Shown here: positions 36,082-49,731 of the stretch, one piece after another | Position numbering within the stretch: the stretch's first letter is position 1 | How the letters are laid out: each line of letters opens with the position of its first letter | Assembly: GCF_949628265.1 (NCBI RefSeq) | Contig: NC_088789.1 | Location: 6,688,886-6,752,885, forward strand | From: Cloeon dipterum | Taxonomy: Eukaryota; Arthropoda; Insecta; Ephemeroptera; Baetidae | Reading direction: 5' to 3' | Length of the DNA stretch: 64,000 nucleotides | Made by a program: the position numbers and the translations under genes | The notes under the pieces: model-generated | Seen by the model: the letters and a program-made list of their open reading frames with translations, nothing else | Told to the model about the DNA's origin: nothing | The model's database searches: none

Positions 36082-38375
36082 TTCTACCATGTGCAATAAT
36101 GAAATAAGGACCGATGTACAGTTAAATTTTAGATTTTGCCAAATTTTTCGAAAAAATAAACGATTTCTCAATGATTTTTTCGCTTGATTTCAAACCCTCT
36201 AGTCGTGATTTATCCAAAAGTGTAAGAAATATGAGGTACATTTACCTTCTGGCCAAATTAATCATGATTAAAAATAAGGAGAAAGTGCCAATTTTTTTCA
36301 AACATTTTAAACTACAACCTGGGACATTTTTAGCTTTTTCCTAATTTTTAGATAGCATTTTAAGTAAAAAGGGGTTTTCTCAAATTTACTCACAGCCTTA
36401 CTTCAACGAAGTTACTTTACAGACCAGAGCTCGCAAAAAGTCGTAAAAATGCAAGTGCACGCAAGAGAATAGAGAGAGCCAATAATTGTTGCGGAGATGA
36501 ATCCCTGCGCTTGCGGGGGCGGCGCTTGTCAAGTCGCATCTCCTCTCCGATCTAATTAGCTTTTAACGCACTATTTGTACGGGATGGCCCAAGCGTCGCA
36601 TTTCCGCCATTGACAACATAGTCACTGCGGGCGACTCTTGTTCGTAATTAATCTTTTACGATCGTGGGTGACCTTAAGCCTTCGCACATACTTACAATCA
36701 AGTTTCAAAACAATGTTGCAACCTACGGCTCCATTCGCCGGTGCACACGCAGCCAGTCCTGACTAACAATTTTTTATTTTCTTAGTTACATACTTTATTG
36801 CTGAAACAACAAAGTGATAAAAGCGTCTTGTTGCCACGAGTCGTTTAGATTAATTATAAAGAGTTACAAAAACAGCCAAAATCTTCTTCAACGTACAAAA
36901 ATAACTCAAATTTAATGTCACTTTCACGTTTGGTATTTTTCTCAAGATAAAAAAAGAAAAAACGAAAGGAAACAAAATATGTTGACCATATGAAACTTAC
37001 TTGCTAGGCGTGTGAATTATATTATAACAGTAAAAAGGTGGCATTCACACTCCATCAATCCCCGTTAACAAGAAAATCGGGACAAATTATCTCTAAACGC
37101 AATTAATCACAAATGACAGTCAACGCTTTCCCGAGACTCCTTTAAAGGGCGTAGCGCTGAGTAAACATCAAATCGTCTGGCCGCAAAAGGTATTATTACT
37201 GATCTGCATTCAGAGAAAATTAAATTCATCATCGCAGCCGTGGAGCAGAGATCAAGGATAAAGCAAATCTTTATTGATGCATTCAATTGCAATTTTAAAT
37301 GAAAAGGCAACAACACGAACGGACAAACAAGCGTGCCAATTATCTGTCAGCCGCATTCTCTCGCCTCCAGCCGAGATTGCAAAAGGCTTTTCTTTATGAG
37401 AAAATCTGCCAAGGACTGTTTGCGACGCACTGCATGTGCCAAATCGTTTTGAATTTGAAAAATAACCTTATCTGAAAGTCGGCTCTCGAAGTTATTTTCG
37501 CAGTTGAGTGCAACAAACGAGATAAGAAAAAAACGGGATGCGTATAAGCAAATTTTGATGATATTTGTCCATTATAATTAATGTACTGAAGCCGGGTGAT
37601 CGGCCGCGTGAGCAAACAACAAGCTATCAGCACTTCCACTTTGAGTAACAGCCGGCGTTTTCGCAAGCATTGTTAATCACGACGCCTGCAAGTGCTCGTG
37701 ACGTCGTCTTTATTAATTGGATTCGCAACGGCAATGTAACAGGTGTTGAAAAAAGCGTGCCAGAGACGTAGTTTTGCTTAATTAATTATATAAGACGACA
37801 GTTCATTCAAAAATGCGAAATAAAAATCAAATTAATTTTTATGTGTCTGTTGCGTAATGTGGGAAACAATTTAGTGGCAACAAGGCCAGCATCCACTTAA
37901 ATAAAGTTGCTCGTTAAGATTTGACTGCACATTAAAATGCAAATTTCTGTCCCACCCAAATGAGCCGTTAGCATTCAAATAGCGCCGGTTGCGAAATACA
38001 GACGTTTTCCGTCACAAATTAACTCCAAGGGAACAGACTAAAGAAGATCTCACTTCAAAGTGGACGTGGGCAACACTCTTTCACACAAGATTCGAATTTG
38101 CAAAGCATTGAAATGACCCGGCAGTGGTCTTAGAAAAGGCACGCTCACCGCACGCGACCCTTCTAATCGAGGATCTTTAAATAAATTCGCGAGCCAGACG
38201 AATTGCGGCCGCACGTGCCATCACTAACAAAGCGCAGAACAAATAAATAAACGGCCGCCGGACCATTCACTGAAATGCTGCAAATACATAGTTCGCAACA
38301 AATTATATAGACGCCGAAGATGATGATGGATTGAAATGCAACAGGCGCCGGAGGGAGATTTTTATGCCGGAAACT

Positions 38376-38414
38376 GGGGCGAGGGAAAGTGGGACGGGGT
38401 GGATGGGGGCCGGG
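38376..38414 (+). promoter_or_regulatory. G-quadruplex motif with six G runs
   Basis: Runs of 4, 3, 3, 4, 5 and 3 G lie at 38376, 38383, 38391, 38396, 38405 and 38412, with loops of 2-5 nt. This is an unusually strong quadruplex pattern in an AT-rich neighbourhood with no gene nearby. Confidence 0.5.
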
Positions 38415-41400
38415 TCGCAGAGAGGAGCAAGTGGGGCGAATTCCCTTCGTGTTTTTTGTCTCGTTTTATTCCGTCCTGGCGCCAACGTAAAAATCATCCA
38501 CTGTAAACGTGCGCAGCCGCTTTTGTTCTCGATGAATCGGTTGGGAAAAATATGTCTGTAAGCATTAAGGCTTTTTTACAAGACTCTAAGTTGACGACGG
38601 TGATGAAACGCGTGGTGAAACACTTGAGACAAGAGAGTAGATTGCATGGATAGATTAAATATATAGCAATGTCTATTATGACCTATGTCTCAATTTTTCG
38701 ATGTAATTTGTTATCTTCGCAATGTTCATTATCATTAAACTTACTGAAACGACAAGTTGTTTTCGAACACTTAATATTTAAAGCATTGCTAACTTTCAAA
38801 GAAAAATTTACTTGATTTTATTAATTGTGATTGTTTAAAATGGCAAAATTTACGCTCATACAATAAATAAATTTTCTGCTGACATTTTTAATCAGCAAAA
38901 AAGTTGAAAAATAAGTAAATTGAATATTCATTTTCAAATAAATTGACATATTTTCATGTGTTACGCAAAAGAAAAGCTAATCAACTTCATTCAGGCTATT
39001 TTTCTTATAGGCGTATAAGCCAAAATATATTAGTTTTTAAGGAGCGAGGGTGTGAAATAAATCAGTGGCAAACAGAAATAGGTTATTGAGTTCCAATTTT
39101 ACTAATGGAACGCTAGGAACTTAAAATGGTCCTAGCAGTATGCGGATTATATTGATTTGTCATGGCAACAACAAGGCAGAGTGTTGGAAATACGAGACAT
39201 CCATTAGCGTGCCATTGACTTGAACAGGTTTAATGAATATCAAAATGAAGAAACGACCAGTTTGCATGCGCCAGCCAGACTCGCAAACAGCGTGGTCGCA
39301 AGTTGTTTGTTTACAAAAACACCACTGTGGAAGTTACGGCAAAAACACCATTTTTTCCTCGGCCTACATTCACCTCCAGCAAAAACGTCTTACTACGCAG
39401 GAAAATTTCAAGCTGCTCAAAATGCTCGGGTATTGCAAATTGTCGATCGATATGTTCTCGAACGCAACTGTGACTGTGCGGATACAAAGAAAAGGCCTTG
39501 GTCAAGCGGAGATGTTGTTCGTTTGATTGATTGGCGCGACTATCATGCGATGATACTCAAAGTTCAACACGGTTCAGAGGTTGGATTGAACGAATCAGTG
39601 GACGCATAATTGAGAGCCTTTCAAATTGACATCCGATGGCGGGCTGATCACAAAAACAAATTTTAAAAATTAGGTTTAGTGCGTACAATCAAATTTTTTT
39701 TTGTAATAAAACTTTTAATTGAATTGCAGGTTGTTGACACAGTCATTTCGATTTCAAAGAACTTTGACCTACTTTCGCGACATAGAACAGATCTTGAGTT
39801 TGAACGAGACACAGTGGGCTTTGATCTGCTTGGCTTGATGAGAAACCGACCCAGGGTATGTGCACTTCACTCTCGCTAGAACATCAAATGTGTATGAAGC
39901 CAAGCAGAAGCGCAGAGTAGCTTTCTGAGCAATATAAATGCTTCATGTTCTTGCACAAGTCTACATTATTAAATACTGCATGAACATTTCGATGAGAAAA
40001 AACTGTGCGTGGGATGGTAAATTCAATTAAGAGGCTCTTTAGTCTATTTTGCTGTTAAGCCGTGCACGACTGCGAGTGCAACTGGTTGTATTTTGTAGCA
40101 AAGTAAATTAAAAGCCCGCTGCAGAGTGGTCAGGTGCTCTTCGCCTTACCTGCGCCAAATATATAGGCGTTGAAAATTTTGTCACCTTCGCCTATACTTT
40201 TGTCGTCGTGCCGCGAGTAGGGCTAATTGATGTGACTTCAAATACCTGATAATGAGTTTTATTATAAAAATTCAAAGGCTTAATATGTATGTAAAAATAC
40301 ATATCACACTGTTTAATTCCCATAATTGTAATTAAACTGTTCTTTTTATTGCATACTGCATAAAATTGAATTAAAACTATGCAGTTGAATCTACCAAGTG
40401 GATAAACTTTTAGAATTAGCTAAACTTGTGTGGTTAATCAATAAACAATAAAGCTATTTCTTAAAAAGAGTTAGCTAACAACCCCCTCTCATTTATTGTT
40501 AGATGACACTCGCAATTCAATTCTACCCGAACAGCTGTCATACAAAAGGCAAGAGTGGACAAAATCCGAAATTATGGCATATGAATTGCTGACTGTATAT
40601 AGTGCCTTTTTTAACAAAAATACAGAGAAATAATTAATACTTGAGGCTTGAAACCCAGAAGATTTATTTTTTACATTTTCATGACAAGTACCAACAAGCA
40701 TGTGTTACAGAGCTGATATTATTTTACATATATTACAAAAATAAAATCACGGCAACTCACAAATAAATCAAAAAAACATTTCTCATCTGAATATATCACA
40801 ATATTTTGTAACTTCGTAAATATTGAAATATAAATCATTAATTAGTCAAAATATAAAAATTGTGGAAACCTTTTACCAGCTATTACCCTCGTTATATCTT
40901 ATCAATTAGAGAGCTAGGTCTAATTTTAGCAGTCTTTCATGTATCACTTTGCGGGTGAACGCCAATTGCGCCAATTTCCAGCGTAGCGTTGCATTTTCAC
41001 ATCTTGGTAGTTTTAATATTTAGCAGGCCTCGTCTGCCGCCCTTCGCGCTCTTGGCAACTCCCTTGGCTCACGACAGTATGAAGTGTTAACTAGATTATA
41101 TTTCTGGAGAGACACCCACGAGCGTGTTATTCAGCTTTATTTCTGCTCGGCGTTTGTCAAACAACGTCTCATATCTCGTGAGGTTTGCTGCAGTCAATGA
41201 ACGCAGTAACGCATCGATCGCCACACTGATTCCGTTAATTGCGAAACAACCCCAGGGAATGAAAAGCCTAATGTGAATTCAAATTATGTCTTTGCAATGG
41301 AAATCATCAAAAGAAAACGACGCCACAGATGAAGGATCACTTTGATCTAACTAAGTTTGTCAACATGCTGTCTTTTCCTATACTTAACAGAAAGTTTGAG

Positions 41401-43689
41401 GGTCATCATGTAGATGTTTGACCTTTTGACTTATTAACGAAAAACGGCCCGACTATATCAGCAGATATAACAAGCTACCCTGCATTAAACATGGCGGGTT
41501 CAATGAGTTTTAGCCACCAGGCACCGTTGTCGCGTGACGTCAAAGCGTATGATTCTTGAGAAAGGCCGCGTGAAAAGCATAGAAAAGCGCATTGAGCTGA
41601 TTGTTACGTTCAAGCTTTGCCATGCGCTCGGCTCTCAATGGAAATATACGATTACAATGCCGTTTGAATTCGTGATCAGCGTGTCATGCGAACGCTCGTA
41701 ATATTATAGTTTCCCAGCTCGCATGGCCCACTTTTTGATTATTTCCATAGATAACAACGGGGTGGAAAAATTGCCCCCCTAATTTCACCGCATAGCGAGT
41801 GAAAAGCCAAACTTTTTCCAGGAAGTGTGGTGCTGCTCGAACTCGAAGCGCGCACTAGAAGTCTATAAACGCTCTGCTGGAAAAAATACAAATATTCCAA
41901 GGAACTTTGCTTTTCTGAGAATTTCTGGATGAAAATAAGGCCTTCAAAATTATTCTACTTCAGTCAATCAATTTAGGTCACACACTGTACGAACTATCAG
42001 CAAATTTATTTAATGGAATTGATTGCAAAATGGCTCTCCAGGCGAGAGGGTTTAATAAGAGGCGCTGCAAAGGCCTCTCTGTACAAAATAAACACATCAA
42101 ACTAGCTACAAGATTAAGTTTAGTAAAGGCTGAGGGCAAACAGTGGGTGCAGATTGTGCAGAACGATTCCATGCTTGGGGGCGGATCGAACTAATCAAAT
42201 GGAAAATTGGATCAACTCCGCCTTGCTTGGAGAACATGCTATAAGAGCTGTTCTGCGGTACAACCTCATCAGCAACCGAGGATGCTAGGTTTCGATCCAA
42301 AGGGAACGAAGTAGCAGAAACAGATGGAGCATTCGATTTCCACAAACAGCGATTTCCAAGAAAATAATAGCTGATGTCAGTGCCAGCAGAACAATATTAT
42401 TTCATCTAAAAAAACATCTCGGCTCAAATTGAAATGTTTATGACGCTACTATAAATGCAAGGAGGAATAACAGAATGAAAAAATAATTTTTGTGAAATAT
42501 TAATGAGGTTATCTGTAGGCTGTTCGTGTGTTTATTTTATGCCGATCATTTGGCTAATCTGTTGATCACGAATAATGTTCAATACGATATATTCGATTCT
42601 TATCTGATTTAATTTCTTCCAAACTAATTTAAAATAAAGACGGATTAGATAAAACACATCAAATTTTATACCAAGAATTTGAAAGATTATTATATTGTTT
42701 ACATTAAAAAAATTCAATCAAAATTATTAAAATACACAAACAATTTTTTAACAAAATTTTCAAGTATATATACTTTCAGCTGTTAATATTCATAAACTTG
42801 CAGCCCGGAGTAAATTTAAGAAATAGGCTTTGACGGGTTTGTAAAAAAGAACTGTGAAGTTTATTTCGAAACTAGTTAGTTAGTCTTCCTAAGTGCGTCA
42901 GTGTTCGGCTTATTTAAGTCAACCGCACAGCGATGGCCCAGACATGAAAAAGTCAGGATATTGTGTGGGTGGGAAATAGAAAAAATAAAACTTGTTGTTG
43001 CGGCTAGTCTCAATTACGACACACGTGCAACCATATTTAAAGGAAACATACACAAATTTTGTTGTAATCGCGCTACAACGAAAAATGAGCACTTTCAATT
43101 ATTCCTCACATTGAAAATTTCCGAGTAAGGATCTAGAGTTTCTGCTCCAAATTTATTATTTATTTTTTCAATTACAACGCTCCAGAGAAAATTTCAACTT
43201 AAATTTTCTTTCCTAAAAACGCATTCTTTTCTAAGCCATTAATTTTGAAACTAATCATTCAGCTCACTGAGTATCAATCAAGGGATTTCGATATACGCCG
43301 CTGAAAGCCCAGTCAACCGATCGGGCTGCTTTGATCTGTCCAAAAATATTGAAATTAGATTGAAATTTCTGTAGTCCTACAATTTAACTAACTAATAATG
43401 CAGAACATTACTGATTGCAAATTGGCTGAATACAGATTTTAAGGAAGAGAAGCACTTGATTAAACCCGTTTTAGATCTATAAATTATTAAAAAATATTAG
43501 AAAAAATGGAGATTTTTAAGTCAGCCCAAGATTAAGTTTTATGTCTTATGGCCTCCGCCTTTTTACTTTTGTCAAATTTATTTCTTATATATCCATTCAT
43601 TTCTGGCAGTGAATATTTACTATTATTTTTTTTTTGTTTCCCGGAAGACATTACAACAATCGTTAACACTCATAAATCCTCGACAAAAG

Positions 43690-44110
43690 CTAGTGTACGA
43701 ACAGGTCCAATAAACGTCCCACGCTTTCGCGCTGGGCGGGAGGGCTAAGGGAGTCCCGTGAACACATGCGGAGTGACAAGGTCGTCGTGGTAATTAATAT
43801 TCGGCGTAGCCCCGAGCCCAGCTTACAAAAGCGCTTCGAAATTCCGATAAAAATGTTCGATCGTGGCTCCGAAAGCATTTCGCAACGCGCAGAAATGACT
43901 TTTTCTGCGATATACTCGCATGAAGTGCGAAAACGCTTGGGCTGAGCGCCAAAACCAGAGTTAGCAACAGCGCGAGCGAGCTCTCTCGCGCGTCAAATGA
44001 GTTTGTTGCTCGCGCGGCGCGACTGCTTGTTTACTGCGAGTCCGCTTTCAGAGTTCGCTTGCGCTACTGCGTGTGCGTTTATCCGTGGGTTGACGCTCGG
44101 TCAACTGCAC
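43690..44110. other. CpG-rich island with palindrome, possible orphan promoter
   Basis: A GC- and CpG-rich stretch inside AT-rich intergenic DNA. It includes the inverted repeat GCGCGAG / CTCGCGC at 43970-43991. Its composition resembles the first-exon region at 10 kb. It could be a distant promoter or 5' exon of the transporter (minus strand) or of an unseen non-coding transcript. I see no coding exon. Confidence 0.3.
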
Positions 44111-47100
44111 CAGTTCAAAAAGTTAATTTGGACGTAAAAAAGTCGGATGTTCGGACTGGTTAACCTCCCTTATTGTTAGATTTAAGACATCGCTGAATTT
44201 GTCAACAAAGACGCTCGCCAAAACAATTCAAAATGGAGTAGAAAAATATTTGCTATTCCTGAATTCGGAATACTTTATTATAATACATATTCTTGGTGCC
44301 TCATCAGATTTTTTAAGATGCCGCACGAGCAGACCTGAGAGTTGAAAGAAACCCTTCAAGGGTAATTTAAATTTTGAGAGGTAAAATTCTTCTTCAGTAC
44401 AAATTTAACAGCTTGATTGTTCAATCGACTGAAATTCCTAACTTAAGATCAATAAGATTTTGTTGATAATTATTTTGTTGTGGTCGCCACTATTTATGAA
44501 TATGAAAATTTATTATGATGAATTTTCAACTTTATGCTGGATTCTTATCTTGAACACTCTCCCGAGGTTGGATAAAACACAATATGTCTTTTATACATAA
44601 ATGACACGCTATCAATTTCCGGTCGACTATACCCAGTCACGGATTTTTGACTCTATAAGCTTATTGTTTGTGAACTAAAACGAAAATAACATTTATGCAG
44701 CAACGTTGTTTTCAACGCAGTTTATACGTATCTTATTGACATAAAACAGAAGCTCAAAAAAGAGGTCACAAAGGGTTACGCAATGCACATGTTAGAAATG
44801 CGATACAATTTAGGTTTGTTTTCAGGACAAATAAAAATTCTTCCGGGTGTGTCCTCGTAGTTCTAATCCTAATTAAAGAAGTCTGATGCAACAATTTCTT
44901 GTTCTTTAAGAGCCTGTGGTTTCAGTGAACACTGATATGACTGTGGCTTAAAAGGAAGTCGGAACTGTCGGTTTGTTTTAGCGTGACCTGATATTAGATC
45001 GGCGCAATTTCATCATCTGCCTCGTTTGACAGCAGATGTTTCATTACACGGCTTCCTTTTGAACGCGTCTTGTGGAGCGATGAGCATTGAACCCACGGAA
45101 GTTTTTCGATGAGTTCTTATGTGATCTTGCGCAAAGCAGAGTGTTAATTACTAACATCTTTATCAGTTCGTCACGTATGCGAAAGATTATGTACATGATG
45201 CAAAAAGTTGTATAAATTGTATCAACAGGTTTATTACGCTTGTATTGCCGTGAAATCTTTACTGCCCGTCTCAATTGATAATAAATTGCGCTTGGACGCC
45301 TTCCTTGACATCATGCCAAGTGGCACAATTTAGGAATTTTAGTCCACTTTAAAACATGAATAAAAGCATATGAGTGGATTCCTTAATATTTCTCCGCGAG
45401 CGGATCAAAAGCAGATCCAATGAAAATCTTCAATGAGAAAAATAACAAATATATGTTGAGCAACACGCGGGTTCAGCGAGCTTATCCACAAACCGACTGC
45501 AAAGACAAATAAACACACACAGACACACAAAGCGCAGGCAAACGAACTGGCGTGGTTGCAAATACGTGCTAGTAGTGCACGATTGTTTGGAGCAGAAACA
45601 GAGACGCACCACATTGCGGCCTGCTGGTGGCAAATTCCATTAGTCATCCCCCCGTGACAGAGGCAAAGCCGCGGCAATCTCGAAATCGGCCCCAGTTGTT
45701 TGCGTGTTATCAAATGAGAACGGCCTCGTGTTTCGTGCTCTGCCAAATGATCCGCGTGCATGTGCGCGTTTCTCACCGAATTTGTGTATCACTATATTAG
45801 TGTCCCCGTTCGTATCTGTCGAGGAATTTGTCAAATGTGACTGGCAAAAACATCTTGAGTGCGCAATGTTTTCCCCTATGGTCTTGCAATTCTATATTAT
45901 CTAGTTTGAAACTTTTCCCATTCATTGGGCAGCCTAGCGTATTGTGCCGGTTTTAAACCGTTTGATTGCCAAGGGCACAACGTTAAAAATAGATTAGTGG
46001 ATTCCCCTAAAAAAGAGCACAGATGGGAACTGAACGGATTTTACAACTAACCAGCCCGTTGGTAAGACATTCTCAGGAGTGCCAAAGCAAAGGAAGACAT
46101 TTGAGCTGTCCAGGTATCTTATACTGGCTGCCCAATGTCAGAGAGATGGCTAAAGGTGGTTTTAGTTGAGTGACTCGAAATGCTCAAATAGCTCAACGGG
46201 CTGGGAGGCGCACCGGCGCCGACTTCCCACATGCTGGTTTGCGCACCTTTCCAGCGGCTTTAGGGACAAATGCCTGGCGTTTCAATCTTAAGACCTCGGT
46301 GCGGGGAAGCGAAAAAATGGCCACATTGGGCCCAAGCACCTCTGCGGCCACTCGGGCCCCATGTTATTCGCTCGGCGGTGTTATTGGGACCCGGTAAGCA
46401 TATAGCCCACGGAATGCAAAAGTTAAAAAAGAGTTGAGTAAAAATGTTTGTTGAGTTTTAAAATAAGCGCTTTTGCTGCTCTACATTGAGATAGTTAATA
46501 ATTAATAAATTGTGCAACTTGGTAGCACAAGTTTAGTGATGCACTTGTTGCCTATTAGGAGGTCTTTGATTTCAACTGTCATAAGGATCCGGAAAATATT
46601 AATTATATAACAAATAAAATCAATACAATGCTCAACTCGAATAGAAAATATATGCGTAGTTTTCATATCTTAGTGGAATAACAGAACTGACTGCATGGAT
46701 CATTGTTTGAAGCAAGTATAATTTTCCTTATTAATAGGAAAAATAAAATACGAAAACAATTTTATTGTTGTCTAAATTCAGAAACTAAATGAATCAACAT
46801 ATGTCAAAACAGTTTTTACGAAAAGTTCCTATTTAAATTTTGTCATAATCTCGCTTGAACATCTATTACCATTTGAACGGCTAGAAGAATACAGTACTAA
46901 CAAACAGCTGATCACATATGCTTATTTTCTCATCTGCATTTCATGTTTTCTGCTTTGAAGAGCCATGCATGCTTTGGCACCTATACAGCGGAGCTTTAAA
47001 AGTGCATATCGGCATGACACGAATTCACACAGTTTGGAAAGAATGACGAGTGCTATGGGTGCAGTAAGTGCATGGCACCTGGTTCGACAGTCAGCACGGT

Positions 47101-49222
47101 GCTCTGTTTATGTACGGGAAAATCGATATTTGGTGTTTTGCTTAGCACCAGAGTAGCAGGGCCCAGCTGCGCGACATTTGCCAGCCGACTGCCCGAAATC
47201 TCTGATTCCGCGGTCGCTCATTCCCGACTGGCACCTTGGTGTCCGTGAAAATTACGCTACTACGTTCACCAATGGGTCTCGCACGTGCACCAAATAGTGA
47301 CTTTTCATTCAAAAAAACCTGGTGTAAAGGAGATATTTCAGGAAAATTTGCAATATAGCTCACCTTGCCGTTGACGGCTATTAGAATTCTTGCGGGCCAC
47401 GTTGTGCCACCCGTGATGTCCGTCTCTCGTTCTCGAGGGACTGCTGACTAGTGACTAGGCCTGTTTTCTCGTCTTCACTGGTCATGCCATCGTGCTCCGA
47501 AGAGTGCAAAACGGGGTGCAAGGGAGAGAACCGCGACCAGCGAGAGAGGGGGAAATAATCGTAGCAATCGTCTCCGAGTGTTCCACTGGCGCCACGAGTT
47601 TTTGAAGCCACCATCCAAGCGCCATCTAACCCAAATGAAAAGCACCACTGCTGCAATGTTTCGTAAAATTATAATTACATCTCGCGGTCTTGGCTAATAA
47701 AGGGTTCTCACCAGACATATTTTTCACTTTATAAAAAAACGAGAAAGTTCAAATCATGTTTAACCCTTTTATGATCGGAAAATAACGTTTTTTATCAACC
47801 AGACTTAAAGCAAAACAAAATACTGATAAATTGGAAATATATGTGTTCAAAAAGCTTTACATATATGAAACATATTTTTTTCGATTAATACCAGCCAAAC
47901 ATGGCTTGTTTTAAACAATAATAGCTTAAATTTATGATTTCACTTTAAAATGGAAGAACATTTCGAAACACTGAAATCCCTATTTCAACATTTTTCTTCT
48001 GTTGATATAATACGATTAGATATTTAAAATTGGGGGCTTCTTGAGATAATCACAATTATTTTTAATCTATTTTGAATTACCAGTCAGAATTAAATAGGCT
48101 TTAAATTGTTTTTAGTCTATTTTAAGAAATTATTTTTCTAATCACTTTATAAAAGCTTAATTTAAAACTCTAGTCTTTTAATATCTTTCTTTATTACCAT
48201 AATACATATATGCCTTAGAATTGAGTTTTATTAATTCATTTTGTATAGGAATAAAACTGAACTCAAAAGGAAAAAATTAACATTTTGTTTCATGTCAGAT
48301 TTGATTTAAACGACCAAAGTACACAGACGGGTTTTTTTATTTTGTACAACGAACATCATATCTTGGGAAAAATCTTGTGTTCATTTTAAACTGTGCAATT
48401 TTATGTAGCGACAGTTGCAATCGTCCACGAATATAATACAAAGATAGACACTATTGCACAGCTCTTCCAAAAGATCTTCGTTTCGATACAATCCAAACCT
48501 TACGGTCAACTTTTTTTGTAAAATATTACTTAATCTTAGGTATATATTTGTTCCGTTTAATTAGACCTTTTCCCGGCAAATAAATGCAGAGATACAAAGT
48601 GCGCGCCAGAGTTTTGGCTGAGATCAGAGTGAGAGGTTACGTCTCTACAAAATTTTGATTTTCAATTGCGCCGCGATTGGCCCTTTGTTGAACAACATTT
48701 AGTTTCATTTCCGAAATCATAATTCGAAGATTGTTGTTTAGGATTTAGAAAAATCTCTTTTCACTAATGTTTGTGGTCGATAGAACTTTATTATATATTG
48801 TTAGAATTTAAAACTTTGGTTTAAAATATGTCACTTCTTGTTGTCCGGATTGTGCTTGGCTTTGTTTCAATTGTAAGCTCGGAGCATTAATTTCGGGTTG
48901 ATGTGTGAAAGTCACGAATTTCTTTTGCCGATCAGAAACGATGCGAGAAATGAAAGTTGCAAGCCTGGATGGATTGTTCCTGATATGACTTTGAAAGTTA
49001 TTATAATGGAAATTCACTATTCGCGGGGAGCTGTAAAGCGGGCAGAACTGTCCTGTCCTGGGTGGTTTGTTACTTCAATGACATTTAACATGAAATATTA
49101 TTTTCTATGATGCGTGTGTTTGTTAAGTTATTAAACAACCTCTAAACAATATCCGCAATCGATGATCCCTATGTGCCTACATGCTGACGTGACATCCACC
49201 TCTTCCTAATAATAATTATTTT

Positions 49223-49240
49223 GTGTGTGTGTGTGTGTGT
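49223..49240. repeat. (GT)9 microsatellite
   Basis: Perfect GT run just beyond the likely poly(A) site of the adenylyl cyclase (AC repeat on its strand). Confidence 0.9.
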
Positions 49241-49241
49241 T

Positions 49242-49247
49242 TTTATT
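49242..49247 (-). promoter_or_regulatory. Candidate poly(A) signal of the adenylyl cyclase
   Basis: AATAAA on the minus strand about 485 nt after the stop codon at 49732. Confidence 0.45.
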
Positions 49248-49731
49248 GGTTTTTTGTTCCTAGTACAATATCACAATGACTTAGATCGAGCGTAAAAAGA
49301 GAGAAGAAAACGGATGTAACTCGTGTGTTTCTTCCGACTCCTAACATTAAAACTCTCAACTGCTTTTATAACTGCGGTGAAAACGCAAAAGTGAGCTCTT
49401 TGGTCATTTGACGAGGGAACGGCCAAAATGACACAAATATGGCTGGTATTAAATATTGACTGCAAAAATTACGAAACGGGGTGTGTTTGTGTGTCGCTTA
49501 TTAAACACCAGAGACACACAGAATTCTCTATCAATCATGTATCGTACGTGCACCGACTTTGATGCGTTTAATTTGGCCATTGTGTAGTTCCAGTCGCAGC
49601 CCGCGTCCCGCACGTATCCCCAAAAAATCGAACAGTTATCACATTGAAAAACTAAATCGCACGTGTCCCTTTTGAGCTTGTCGACTCGTCACTATCCATC
49701 CGTTCTGAACGCGCGCGCTTTAATATTTCGC

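Larger units (their letters stand above)
32027..43689. other. Gene-poor region upstream of the transporter
   Basis: About 11.7 kb of mostly AT-rich DNA. I checked the short open frames and found no family motif or believable splice context. It holds a pair of related repeats (34391 and 36016) and a G-quadruplex motif (38376). The nearest part should contain the transporter promoter and any non-coding 5' exons. Confidence 0.5.
44111..49731. other. Intergenic region downstream of the adenylyl cyclase
   Basis: Nothing coding was recognised. The right end holds the cyclase 3' UTR down to about 49240 on the minus strand. A moderately GC-rich patch at about 46180-46390 has no gene-like feature. 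Confidence 0.5.

Noticed and set aside
39220..39609. 129-codon plus-strand open frame
   Set aside because: An overlapping frame of similar length exists. There are no motifs and no neighbouring exon. Likely chance.
46170..46397. tRNA-like A-box word (TAGCTCAACGGG) and GC-rich open frame
   Set aside because: No B-box or acceptor-stem pairing at the right distance, and the open frame has no family motif.
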